A stretch of 64,000 bases of DNA from Sphaerolaimus hirsutus (Eukaryota > Nematoda > Chromadorea > Monhysterida > Sphaerolaimidae): assembly GCA_964036195.1 (NCBI GenBank), contig CAXIWS010000516.1, positions 8,944 to 72,943 of the forward strand, in the 5' to 3' direction. The stretch's first letter is position 1, and every line of letters begins with the position of its first letter. A program made the position numbers and the translations under genes. The notes under the pieces are model-generated. The model worked only from the letters and a program-made list of their open reading frames with translations. It was not told the DNA's origin and searched no databases. This document shows, one piece after another, positions 31,808 through 44,000 of this stretch.

Positions 31808-32127
31808 TTATTTTTTGTCACCCACAGGTGGGACCAGCCCGGACCCATGCTGTGAGCCAGAAGTATATTTACTGGGGCTGCCAGTATGGAATAGAGACAA
31901 AACCATTTTTGTATTTTATTTCAAGTAGCGTTACCAATCACAATCTTCTGTCAATGTGAAATGGCAGGATCACACATTAAATAACTTACATTAAGCTCAC
32001 GATAACGTACCATAATCAACAAAACGAAAATTCAACAAAAAAGTTTATACCCGTGGAAGTGTGAGAGAACTTTGGGGGAGTACCCGACCAGCGATCTAAA
32101 TATACAAAAAAAACCGACACTAACCGC

Positions 32128-33153
32128 TCAAGGCTGAGTTTTTGCAACATAAACTGTCGGGAGGCGAATCACGCCATTTTTCTGGGTGGCGAGCACCTTG
32201 TGGACACTGGCGCCACCGTCCGGGGACGATGTCGCCAGCGGTCCAGTCTGGCGGCCGACACCCCCAAATGGCATTGTAGCATCCCTCCCAGCGCCCATCA
32301 CAGCACCACTAGAGGAACTGCCCGCCACCATAGTCTCGTCCATGGCGGTGACGTTGACATTGTCACCCCCGATGGCGGACCCCTGAACGGGGCTCGCACT
32401 CGGGGGTGCCACCACCAACGCGCCAGAGACGAAGAACTCTGGATTTTTTACGCGCAACTCCTCTAGTTCGTCCTTGATCTTGCGCCAGGAGCGGATCAAC
32501 GGCTCCGCCCCCTCCGGTTTTCCAGCGAAAGTTACGCCGATCTGGTTCATGTCGTGCTGCCACACCTTGCGAAACCCGTCGGCGGACCTGAGTCGCACCA
32601 ACACCTTTTGTAACTCGACGTTGACTTTAACTTGTTGCTCGGTGCGGTCGGCCATGATGGACACGAAGTCCAACAGCTGGCCATTCGCACCGGAAAACTT
32701 CAGATTATGCTTTCGCAACTCCAAGCGATAGAATTTTACACATTTTTCGGGAATGTCAGAGCGACAAAATTCCACGCGCACCGTTTTTGAGGACAGACGG
32801 CGCGCCTCTGTAACACAAGCCACCTCTTCGCGAGGCATTCCACACCGCTCAAACAAGAACCCTTTAATCACATCAATTAACTTACTACCACCCACACCAA
32901 AATGAGGGAAGTTTTGAATCAAAATGCTGTGTTTCTTCACAAAGGCTTCCACGGGGTCGAATCGTTTCTTTTGCCACTGTTCGAAATCGGCCTTTGACAG
33001 CAGGTGACGCGTGTCCACGACCGGTTTTTCTTCATTGCCATCGCCCGACTGCGCTGACGCATTTTTCGAGTTGTTCTGAAACGAGGAGAAAAACACTCTA
33101 AGGCAGGAAAGGGAAGTTCGAAGTATTTCAGTACACGCCCCACTTGGGGTCAC
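32128..33153 (-). CDS. ORF1 of the Penelope-like element, unknown function
   Basis: 341 codons are open from 33153 (a GTG; the upstream stop is at 33159-33157) to TGA before 32128. No ATG occurs in the N-terminal third. A strong acceptor (TTTTTCTCCTCGTTTCAG, AG at 33077-33076) suggests the coding exon starts at 33075 after a 5' intron. The product is charged, with a basic/acidic N-terminus, an amphipathic helical middle (DRTEQQVKVNVELQKVLVRL) and a Ser/Gly/Ala/Pro-rich low-complexity C-terminus. No nuclease, RT or Cys-His knuckle motif is visible. A nucleic-acid-binding ORF1-like role is only a guess by position. It ends about 320-350 bp before ORF2 in the same orientation. Confidence 0.7.
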   Translation of the reverse strand: MTPSGACTEILRTSLSCLRVFFSSFQNNSKNASAQSGDGNEEKPVVDTRHLLSKADFEQWQKKRFDPVEAFVKKHSILIQNFPHFGVGGSKLIDVIKGFLFERCGMPREEVACVTEARRLSSKTVRVEFCRSDIPEKCVKFYRLELRKHNLKFSGANGQLLDFVSIMADRTEQQVKVNVELQKVLVRLRSADGFRKVWQHDMNQIGVTFAGKPEGAEPLIRSWRKIKDELEELRVKNPEFFVSGALVVAPPSASPVQGSAIGGDNVNVTAMDETMVAGSSSSGAVMGAGRDATMPFGGVGRQTGPLATSSPDGGASVHKVLATQKNGVIRLPTVYVAKTQP

Positions 33154-33394
33154 GCGTTATCCACTGAAAATCCTCAAGAAATTGCGCACCGCTCCACTTG
33201 GGATCGCGGCATATGCGCGGCAGACCACATCACCCTCAGGTTCGAAGGGAATGCCCCCAATCCAAAACACAAAAAACTACAGGTACGGTGGTAACGCGCA
33301 GGAATATGTTGTACATACACAACCTAGAGATACTCCAGAGTGATGAATGCGGTAGGCGGAGCCACACCATTCACTCATTGACTCGGAAAACTCA

Positions 33395-34054
33395 TTATAA
33401 AAAAGAGAGCCGTGTTTCGACTGTGATCCTATACACGGGCTAGCACCCTACCCAGTGTCGTCAGTAGGATAGTAGGGTGCCACTCTTTTACATTACCAAA
33501 TATTTTACCACTGAAAACTACCACCAAGAAAACCATACCTACCGCACGCTTTCTTTTCCTTCGCTTGCCATCCTGTTTTCCATTCTTGCCAGCGCCTGGC
33601 ATTTTGCCAACTGCAGCGAGCCAAAACACGACAAATGGCGGTTTCGCTGTAGAAAATGTAGCTAGGGTAGCGAATATATTGACCCTGTGTGAGAACAGGT
33701 GAACGTGAATGTTATCAAACAGTAAAAACCACCAAATTGGGGCACGGATCATTTTTCTTTTTATTTTCAGACATAAGTATCTAGTAATTTAAAACCTCGT
33801 TTGTTAATTTACGTGCAGAGACGGGGTCCACAACCCCCAGTGGGAAGGTTAAAACAGGGAACGAGGTAAATATTCTATTTAGTACCTGTTTTAGGCGGAG
33901 TCGCCCAAATTTATTTTTCTCAAATTCCAGACAAAGGTTACGGCATTGGGAAATGACGCCACCTCTGCTGGAAATAATACGTAAGTACCTAAGAATTTGA
34001 CCATAGAACACTGCATATCCTAAGTTGTGTGAAACACAAGAGTCGGCATGCAGT
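33395..34054 (-). repeat. 5' pseudo-LTR of the Penelope-like element (660 bp)
   Basis: Direct repeat of 28566-29225, representing a 5'-truncated upstream copy. Its truncation point at 34054 joins host DNA that happens to repeat CATGCAGT. Confidence 0.95.
33410..33480 (-). ncRNA. Hammerhead-like ribozyme motif, copy 2
   Basis: It is identical in all boxes and stems to copy 1, shifted by 4829 bp; the predicted cleavage lies between 33432 and 33431. Two copies flanking the ORFs would release a unit-length RNA if active. Confidence 0.55.
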
Positions 34055-34089
34055 TCATGCAGTGAATTTTTTCTTTCACAATTTTCCAT
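33781..34089 (-). pseudogene. Truncated C-terminal fragment of the RT ORF in the upstream repeat
   Basis: Codons from 34054 to the stop at 33781 equal the last 91 codons of ORF2. The residues before 34054 come from flanking DNA. It lacks all catalytic motifs. Confidence 0.9.
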
Positions 34090-34281
34090 TCGAACGATTT
34101 CTTATTTTCGCTTTTTAGTTCGGATTCATAAAAAAATATTCGAACACGTAACAAAAAATTCCCATGTGTGGTGCGTTGATACTCACTCACGTATGGCACT
34201 CGGTACATAAATATTTATGGAGCACATTTTTAGAAGCTTCATATGCGATAAGTACACTTTCAAAAGAAATCAGCATAGATC

Positions 34282-34579
34282 CGTAGTTGTTAAAACGTAT
34301 TTACGTTTACTCGATAAATACGTATACTCGCGTACTGCGTAAATACGTTTACGTTTCCTCCCGAAAAAATACCGGTACGCACATACTTTTTGAAAGTACG
34401 CGAGTACAGAAAACGTATTTTAAGGGGACAGAAAATGTCATTTTGTCAAACAGGAAGTGAAAAACATAGGACATTAAAAAAAAAATACTCTACGTTTTCT
34501 GTACGCAGGTGAGAGTAAAATAAAAATAGTTTACGTTTACGTTTACTTTTAGAAAAGTTCAGTACTTTAAACAACTCTG
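34282..34579. mobile_element. Degraded hAT-like MITE, CAGAGTTG family
   Basis: Ends CGTAGTTGTTAAAAC and TTTAAACAACTCTG; 6/8 matching flanks CATAGATC (34274-34281) and CATATATT (34580-34587). The interior repeats CGTTTACGTTT and AAATACG text. It lies between the retroelement and the PGK promoter region. Confidence 0.6.
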
Positions 34580-34786
34580 CATATATTTTAAAAGCGCCTC
34601 GAAAAACAAGCTAAATAGCTAAATCAGCGTCGAAATGGATGGAAGATTTCGAAATTTTATTTTTTTTATCGAATTCCACTTTCGTGTGAAATCATTTCTT
34701 TTTAGCGTAAAATAAAAATTGTTACAGTCGCTATCTCAAATTCGAATGTAACAACATTGATAGCAATAAATGAATATATGAGTGAA

Positions 34787-35011
34787 TATAAAAACTATCG
34801 ATATAACGTATCCCAACTTCACACATCACCCCAAAAAAGTAAGAAAAAAATGACGGAAAACCTCAAACAAACGACCAAACTCCTGAAAAAAATACGAGTG
34901 TCTCCCACACAAATTAGCACGTTTCGCTCACCAGGAAGCGATCTCTGCACACTTTCCCCACTTCCATTTTTTTCCGATTTAATCGTGTTTTTCACACGTG
35001 GACAATTTTAG
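34787..35011 (+). promoter_or_regulatory. Candidate PGK TATA box and 5' UTR intron
   Basis: TATAAAA lies at 34787-34793. A GTAAGA donor at 34839 and a TTTTCACACGTGGACAATTTTAG acceptor (AG 35010-35011) would remove a 173-bp leader intron, placing the PGK ATG 12 bp into the next exon. This is inferred from sequence signals only; the leader exon would be very short. Confidence 0.3.
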
Positions 35012-35023
35012 GAACCTGGTATC

Positions 35024-38000
35024 ATGTCTCTGAACAAATTGGCCGTGGACAAAGTCGATGTCAAAGACAAACGCGTTCTTATTAGGTTGGTTTTGAAGGA
35101 TTTATAGATTTGAACTTGATTGGCTGTTTGATATTGTGAAATGATTTAGCTTGTGTGCTTTGTGGGGAGCATTTGGCGCGGTTTTACTCCAGCGAAATTA
35201 CACCCCACAATGAAATCTACCATATCCCATCTGAATAAACGACGAAACATAATTTTTTTCTCTTTGATCACATTGCTGTTATTTTTGGTGAATTTGGTGC
35301 AGTTTTTCACGCGACCTTATTCATCAAAATATGGTATCATCGATTGTATAGCAGTTTATCTGTCCAGTTTATGTAATTTACTATGTGGTTGAAGTGTGTT
35401 ATTGTATGAGCGGACGAAAAATATTTCAGAACAGTTGGAAAATAGCTAGAAAACGATAACTTGAACATCAGCTAAGATTGGGCTTGGAAAAACTGCTCTT
35501 AAAATCTAGCCTGGTTTCATAAATTTCAGTCTAGCCTTGGGGCACTCCCACAACCTGTAAAATGTCAAATTCCATACACGTGTTAAAAGTCATGTAAAAT
35601 GCAACAGTTTTATTTGACATTTTCCATGTTCTCCGACCTTCCCAAAATGTCACGCGATCAATTCCAACCCCCTTTCAACCCCCTTCCCTTCCAGAGTCGA
35701 CTTCAACGTGCCGCTGAAAGATGGCAAAGTGACCAACACGCAGCGCATAGTGGCCGCCGTGCCCACCATCAAATACTGCCTCGAAAAGGGTGCCAAATCC
35801 GTGGTACTTATGTCCCATTTGGGCAGGCCCGATGGAAATAAAAACGAGAAGTACACCATGAAACCTGTTGTGGATGTTCTAAAGGGACTGCTCGCCAAGT
35901 TGGTGTTTTTTTGTAAAATTGGATTTGGATTGTAGGTTTGATGACGGTTTTGTCTTTTTTGGGGGTTGAAGGTTGACAGTCGTTCCGTTCAACCCACTAT
36001 TGTGCCTATACACACTAGTATTCACCGTGACTTCGTGTGAAAACTGAAATTTTTTAAAATGCAAATTAATGAACACGGTTGAATGATTTTATTTTATTTT
36101 GATTATAATTTAAATTAATGAATCTTAAAATTTATAATTTTTAAAACTAAAACACATAATATAGCATACAAAAAGAGTAGGCTAAAGGTCGCCATGTCGC
36201 CATTTCAGTTTTCACATCGGTCACGGTGAAAACTAGTGTGTATAGGGCCAATATCTGTATATGTATATTCAATTGTTTTTTTACTACAATTTTTGGGATG
36301 AAAATGAATTATTGAATAGATTGGATGGCTCGATCAATCACGATTTGATCTGCCCACTGCATGGAACAATCTTTTTTTTTGTAGGTTGCGTAATAGTGCA
36401 CATATTCAGATAAATATTTTTCTTGTTGTTGTACGGATTTGTTCCATTCTAGGCTGCATAGAACAAATTCTCCGACAACAAGAAAAATATGCTATCTACT
36501 GTGCATTATTACGTAATCTATAAAATTTCATGATCCTTTTATGCAGTTAAGCAGAGCAAATGATAATCGATCGAGGCGCCTTCCTATCTATCTAATAATT
36601 GATTTTCATCCCCCCCAAAAATAATTGAAAAAGTCGACATTTTTGTCGTCACAAAAAAAACGTGTAAACGTCGCCTGAAAGTTCATGATTGAAAAAAAAT
36701 CATCCAACCCCCCGCCCCCCCCCCCCCAACTAGGGTTGGCCGATGTTTTTTTAAACGTTTTTTTTTTTAAAAAAACATGACGTCCGAAATGTTGTTTTTT
36801 TTAAAACATCGGCCGAAATTTTTAGTACTAAGCACTAGGTATTTTGCAAAATTTTTGCGCGCAAGCGCGCAATTTCACACACAAATTGACATTGGTGGTT
36901 GTTTTCATTGGTTTTGTGGCATTTTTAGTGTCAAAGTATCCATTTCTATGTGCTACCATGGGTTAATAAGCCGTGATATGTTGCTGTAGTATATAATATT
37001 GAGGTAATGTGCTTCCATGTACCTCCACAGTATGTAACTTCACTCCCAAAGTAACAACCTCATTTTATAACCTTGTTTCATCACTATTCCGTGCCAAACT
37101 TTACCTGAAGTCACGAACATTCGACTATAAGGCGATATACGAACAATATGTTGACGAAAAATGGATATTTTTGACACAAATCACCACTTATAATGCTATC
37201 CCATGGCTCCACAGACATTATATGGCCATATATAACATCACAGAGTATTGCCACTGTCTGATATAAATATATATGTTGACACAAGGTCATATCTGGGAGC
37301 TTTTAAAAAAAACGTTTTTTATTTAAAAAAAACGTTTTTTTTAAACATCGAGTTAAGTAAAACGTTTTTTTTCCAACCCTACCCCCAACCCCAGAGATGT
37401 AACCTTCCTATCCGACTGCGTGGGCGCCGAGGTGGAAGCTGCCTGCGCCAACCCCGCCCCCGGCTCGGTGATCCTCCTGGAGAATCTCCGCTTCCACGTG
37501 GAGGAGGAGGGCAAGGGCGTCGACAAGGATGGAAATAAGGTTGGAAAGGGGTTGATCGGGTGGGAACCCCCCACCCTCACGTCTGGGGACGTAGCCAGGA
37601 TTTTTGAGCGGGGTGTTGTATACAGAACAAGCCGGACGGGGGGGGGGCTGCCCCCCCTAAAAATTCGCCTGTGTGATAACGGAATGGCGTCACTGCGCTG
37701 ACGCCATCGAATTTGTCTGTTGATCTGAAATCACTTTCCACCCCCAGGGGTATCTTGAATTTTGACCCTCCGAGTGGTTGAATAGATAGCTGAGCGGCCT
37801 TCGGGATAGATAGATAGCTGGAAAACATTTTGTTGGGGGGGGGGTTGTGGTGGTTCGATATATAGGCTATTTGAGGGTGTAGAAGGAAGAAAAGGAGGAA
37901 AAATCGCTAAAAGTAGGTGTAAAACAGCTCAAAATGGGTATACAAGAGCATATAGTACTAAAAATAGTTGAAAATAGGTACAGCAACTAGTATTTTGGAG

Positions 38001-41000
38001 GTAAAAATCTACTAAAAGGTATGAAAAATAGCGATTTTTAGCGAAAATTGGGGTATAGTTTCTCAAAAATCGCTCCTGATAGGTAGATAGCTGATCGATT
38101 TCGGGGGGGGGGGGTTTAGGGGGTAGTAGCCCAAAATTTAGCCTCCGGGATAGATAGATAGCTGGGCGGTTTGGGGGAGGTAACCCCCCCTATCCTTTTC
38201 TTGAAACGAGTTGAAAAAAAATCAAGTGCCATCCCAAGTTATGTCAATAAAAACAACCGAAGCTCGTTCGCAGATCAAGGCGGACGCGGGCAAGGTGAAG
38301 GAGTTCCGCGCCAGTCTCACCAAGCTCGGCGACGTGTACGTCAACGACGCTTTCGGCACCGCGCACAGGGCGCACAGGTTCGAGGCCTGTTTTGCCTTAT
38401 TTACCCCCTCCTCGCGGAAAAAAGTAAACGGAAACGGAAAGTGTGCAATTTATGTTACTTTTGGGGCATCTAGCCAGATGTATTTGTAGACCATATTTAT
38501 GGAAAATTTCAGAAAAGAACCTTTACTATTAGAACGTTTTCCAAAATCCCGATCCCGAAACCCTGATCCCGAAATCTCAAAAGAGGAATCCCGATCCGGT
38601 AAAACTAAAAAAAGCATGCCGACCCGGAAAACTATAAAAAACAATCCCGACCCCGAAAAGTCAATCCCGATTCAACTCTAACCCAACCTTCAGCTCGATG
38701 GTGGGCGTGGAGCACGAGGTGCGCGCGTCCGGCTTCCTGCTCAAGAAGGAGCTGGCCTACTTCGCCAAGGCGCTAGAGTCGCCCGAGCGCCCGTTTTTGG
38801 CCATTCTGGGCGGAGCCAAGGTCAAGGACAAGATTCAGCTGATCGAGAATATGTTGGACAAGGTGAACGAGATGATTATCGGTGGCGGCATGGCGTATAC
38901 GTTTTTGAAGGTGATGCATGGATGCAAGGCGAGTCTTTTGGGAGAATGTTTTTTGAGTGTGATTAGTGTTCTAAATGTTTATGGGGGATTTATGTTTTAA
39001 AATCTCAGAAAATATAAAAAATCTTATTTTTATTTTTATTTTCAATTTTGAATTTGAATTTGATTCAATTTTGAATATTTATTTTATGAGAAGAAAGTAA
39101 AATAAGTTTCATTTATATTTTTTATATTCATCTATACTTTCCCACTGTTTTCCAAAGAGATTCAAATATATATTTTTGACAGATTTTCTTAGCTATTTTT
39201 CGAATGCTAATTGTGATCTAATGTAATTTGGGACCAGGGACGTATCCAGGATTTTTGAGCGGGGGGGCTGCTTGTTTACGGAGCCCGGTGAACGGGGGGG
39301 GGGCTCAGCCCCCCCCCCCCCGCAACAATACATCTGCAGAAAGGGCAAATGCGCGCTTGCGCGCAAAATTTTCTACATTACACCTTCAAAGTGGTACCAG
39401 AAGTTGCATTTTCACCGACTTTTTCATGTCTCGCCCGGGAACGGGGGGGGGGGGCTGCCCCCCCCCCCTGGATACGTCCTTGTTTGTGACTGGTTTTCCC
39501 ACAGTAGTATACTCGACGGACAGCACACCTAGTATGAAAACCTACCATAAGTTAATGAATAAAATCTTGTGATAAATTTCGTAATCAATTTTTCGTCAGT
39601 AAAAACGAAATATTATGATGAAAAAAACTGTATAACTTTGGGTTCATTATTCAGATGGGTTATGGTATATTTCCATACTAAGTGTGATGTCCGCCGAGTA
39701 TACCAAAAATATATTTCCCTTGAATCTCCTAATTAACGTTTATTCCATTTTCTTTCACAGATCGGCGCGAGTCTGTACGACGAGGAAGGCTCCAAGATCG
39801 TGCAAAAGCTGGTCGACAAAGCAAAGGAGAAAAACGTGCGTTTCCGTTACTTTCAGTTTTTTTTTGGCGCGCTTACGCAAAGTGTTTGCGCTGCATTTTG
39901 TTTTGCCCGGGTTTTTTTTTCAATTTAAGCTTTTGCAAAAATGTGAAGAAAGTGTGCTGTTTTGTAAAAATGTGCAAAAAAGTGAGCAGTTTACAAGTTT
40001 TTGTCGCTGTATACCTCCATAATAATGTGCATTTTTATAAAACAAGGTAAATAGATATGGACGGCATAGTAGAAATCGATTATAAAGAGGATTATTAACT
40101 TCACAGTTTGCATTTGCACGATACCCAGCTGCTAAAATGCGTTTTGCTGTTGAGTGCGATATTAACTTACTTGTTTACAGCTAAATACGCACTGGTTGGC
40201 GTAAATAATTTGGACTACTTATCGTCTCGGGGGCGTATTATTTTTCACAGAATAAATGTATTTGTTTATGCCGTTAATTGAAATGAAAAGTGGAATCAAA
40301 CAACATTCCCGGCAAAATTTCTGCGAATTTTACCGTTTGCGGCATTTTCCAGCAAAAAAAGCGATATACGTAACGAGTCAAAATAAAAATAACATGCTTT
40401 TGACAAAAATCACCACTTATAATTCCATCCCATGACTCCACAGCATAGGCGGCGTAAGTGCTTGTGCGCTTCTGAATGTCACAAGCACAAATTCACGGAA
40501 TTTTCGGTGTCACAAGCAGAAATACCTAGTTTACCTAGTAAAAAGTGCACAAGGTCAAATTTTGGCCAATGTGATTGTGTATGTCACAAGCACAAATTGG
40601 GACCTTGCCAGGGGTCTCGAATGGGGGGGTTGGGGGGGGGGGGGTTAACCCCCCCCCCAAACCGCCCAGCTATCTATCTATCCCGGATGCCGCTCAGCTA
40701 TCTATCTATCCCGGAGGCAAAATTTTGGGCTACTACCCCCTAAACCCCCCCCAAATCGCCCAGCTATCTACCTATCCGGAGCGATTTTTCAGAAACTATA
40801 CCCTAATTTTCGCTCAAAATCGCTATTTTTCATACCTATATATAGATTTTCACCTCCAAAATCACTGGTTCATGCGTATAACTGCCTATTTTCAGCTATT
40901 TTAAGTACTATATGCTCTTGTATACCCATTTTACACCTACTTTTAGCGATTTTTCTCCATTTTCTTCCTTCTATGCCCCGAAAAAGCCTATATATCGAAC

Positions 41001-44000
41001 CACCACAACCCCCCCCCCAAACCCCCCCCCAACCCCCCCCAGAAAATTTTTCAGCTATCTATCCCTCCGGAGGAGCGATTTGCTATCTATCCAACCACTC
41101 GGAGGGTCGAAATTCAAGATACCCCTGGACCTTGCGCTGCCTATTAGCTGCCACAGTAATAATATGACAACAATGGACATAACAATAGGTTATGTGACAC
41201 TCAACTTAAAATATATTTTTGCTCTTTACCACCATGTTTGACGATTTTGAAAAAAATCTGATTTTAATTTTTTTCAAATCAATTTTTGAAGAAACTGTTC
41301 TTTCCCATGCTAACTGCACTTTGTCGTACCTGTCATGCGTAACTGTGTCAAAATGCACGTTTTTCTAATGCAGTTTTCCGTAGTTTTCATGACACCACCC
41401 CGTCATATTCACGTCGGAAAGTTTTACACTTCAAGCCCGCCAACGTATGCAGTTTTTTTTTGTTTCATAGTGGCGGCGCATACGCGCATGAAATCAGGCC
41501 CGCCGTTGCGTCACGTTTTTATAAAATGTGTGAATTTTCCGCGGCGGCGACACTTTCCGCGCGGCATAGTCGATTTTGCGTGGGCAGTGCACCTGCTCCA
41601 GCCGCTTCCGCGGCAATGTCTTTAGCGGTACCCATTTTTAAAAAAAGTGCGTGGCGCTATGGCGCGCCCCTTAGAAATTTCGCTGTGGTTTTTTTAAAAA
41701 GTGGTTACGATGCCTGCATTTTTTTCTAAAAACGCCCCACACACTAGTTGACATCGACACCAAATGTCAACTGTTTCCGATTCCAATTCCAAGCTTTCAT
41801 TTGAACGTCATTCGTTGGCTCGTCAGCTAGCTTTCAATTGGGATCGGAACCAGTTGACATTTGGGGTCGATGTCAACTAGTGTGTGTGGGCCCAAACAAC
41901 GTTAAACACGGTAAATGCCGGACTGCCGTAAAGATTCCATCCAACCCACCCCCTCCCAGGTCAAGCTGCACCTGCCCACCGACTTCGTGACCGGCTCCAA
42001 GTTCGCCGAGGACGCCGACGTGGGCCAGGGCGACCTCAGTTCCGGCATACCCGATGGACATCTCGGTCTGGATGTGGGCCCCAAGAGTACCGAGGAGTTT
42101 GTGCAGGCTGACCAGCGGGCCAAGACGATTGTGTGGAATGGACCCATGGGCGTTTTTGAGTGGGAACACTTTGCTAAGGTGGGTTTTGGTTGGGGGGGGT
42201 TTGGATGGGGGTCTTAGATGGTGGCGCTTGGACTCAGATTTGTTGAGTATGGAACAAAAATTCAAATCATATGTAAACGTAAGGCATTAATTTTTACTCC
42301 CCAGTACAGAAAACGAAGTAAATTTTACTCATGTGTAATACCTTTCCCTGGAAAACGTAAAACTGAGTATTTTTTAGAATTTTTTTCCTATTTTCTCTCA
42401 AAATCACTTTTTTCAAATTTTTGCCCGTTTTGCCCAACTTCAAAACTCGTCAACTTTAAATCTTCAATTTCACGTCTCTCGAGAAAGTGAAAACCTTCCC
42501 GCCACAGTCCTAACCCCTTTTCCTCACACCTCAGTCCTGATTGTAAGTGAAAAATTCTATCCCGTTAAGTCTCCCATCGGGCTACATGAAAAACTTTGTC
42601 GTGCAAAGAGACTGACCCGACGCAACCCAACGCAACGGTAGAGTTGTTAATCCGACCCTACCGGACCCGATACCATTTACCCGCACACATTTCCACCCCC
42701 ACCCCCCCCCCGATACCATTTACCCGCACACATTTCCACCCCAACCCCCCCCCCCCCCCCCCCCCGATACCATTTACCCGTACACATTTCCTCCCCACCC
42801 CCCCCCCCCCCCCAGGGCACGAAAGCGGTCATGGACGCAGTAGTAGCTGCAACAGCTAGCGGCGCGACGACGATCATCGGCGGCGGCGACACGGCCACGT
42901 GCTGCGCCAAGTGGGGCACCGAGGACAAGGTGTCGCACGTGAGCACCGGCGGCGGCGCCAGCTTGGAACTGCTGGAGGGTGGGTGGGGTGGGGGGTTGTA
43001 GTTTGGGCTGGGGCGGTCCCAAGCCCTGTAACGATTTGGATACAAATACATAAGATTTGGACACGAAAAATAAGATTTGGATACACAACTGACACTTTAC
43101 TTTACATTTGATATCACATTTGACACGCATGACAATTGACATTTGACTTTACATTTGACACTTTACAGGGTTTGGGATTGGCCAGGGTGTTTTTGACAGT
43201 TTTCTGTTTTGGAAGCATTTGTCAGGTTTTTTTAGTCTTTCTACTGACTCTTTCTGGAAGCTGAAAATTTGTGAGAGCGTTTCTGAATGAAATTTCAGGT
43301 GTCGTGACATTTTCAGAATTCCTTGTTTGTCAAAAATATGCAGAAATAAAATTCTGAAAGTGTCACGACTTTAAAAAACATCCCTACTATTTTTCTTAAA
43401 ATAACCTTCCGAATTTAAAATGTTTCCAAAAATTATTTTTCGATTTAAAATTGTCGAATTTTGTTTGCCATCGTTGGTGGAGTACAACACTCGACTATGA
43501 GATTGTTGAAATAGGTATTAAATACCCTAGAAACGTTTTTCAAAAACAAACGCATTAAGAAGCGTGGTTTCATGACCCGTCTACCCAGGGACTTAGCCAG
43601 GATTTTTGAGCGGAGGGGGCGGATTGTATACGGAGCTCGGCGAACGGGGGGGCGGCACCCCCCCCCCTGAATTTGACCCCTGTGGTAAAGGAATGGCGCC
43701 TTGGCGCCAGCGCCATTCGTAGGCGCGACGCCATGGCGCCATTGGTGTTGGCATTGACGCCAAATAGTGCTGTACTTGTATGTATTTTACATTCATATAA
43801 ATACAGCGACGGGGGCGAATTTTCAGTGCTTTTTTGGTCCTAAACCACAGGTATAACCAATGACGTAGCCAGGGGGGGCGGCCGCCCCCCCCCTTCCCGG
43901 GTCGGACCAAAATATATGCCAGAAATGGCACTTCCGTAAAGCGATTTTGTCGGCAGTCCGGAAAAATTTTGCGCGCAAGCGCGCATTTCGGCGCCGCACC

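Larger units (their letters stand above)
28566..34054 (-). mobile_element. Penelope-like retroelement (permuted, N-terminal GIY-YIG type), nearly intact
   Basis: Read on the minus strand: a 660-bp partial copy (34054-33395), a spacer, a 341-codon ORF, a 942-codon GIY-YIG/RT ORF, then the 3' repeat ending at 28566. The unit length is 4829 bp. The end arrangement is a head-to-tail tandem of a 5'-truncated copy and a full copy, the pseudo-LTR layout known for Penelope-like elements. The domain order (endonuclease first) matches the permuted Chlamys/Naiad-type PLEs rather than canonical Penelope, where the nuclease is C-terminal. The two repeats keep a constant offset without indels and look identical, so insertion is recent. 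Confidence 0.9.

Noticed and set aside
33781-34089. Independent small gene
   Set aside because: Its sequence equals the C-terminus of the RT ORF in the duplicated pseudo-LTR; the extra N-terminal residues are flanking DNA.
38911-38938. GT donor at 38911 ending PGK exon 5
   Set aside because: It would remove six residues that PGK family length requires before [10 protein letters not shown]; the GC donor keeps length and phase.
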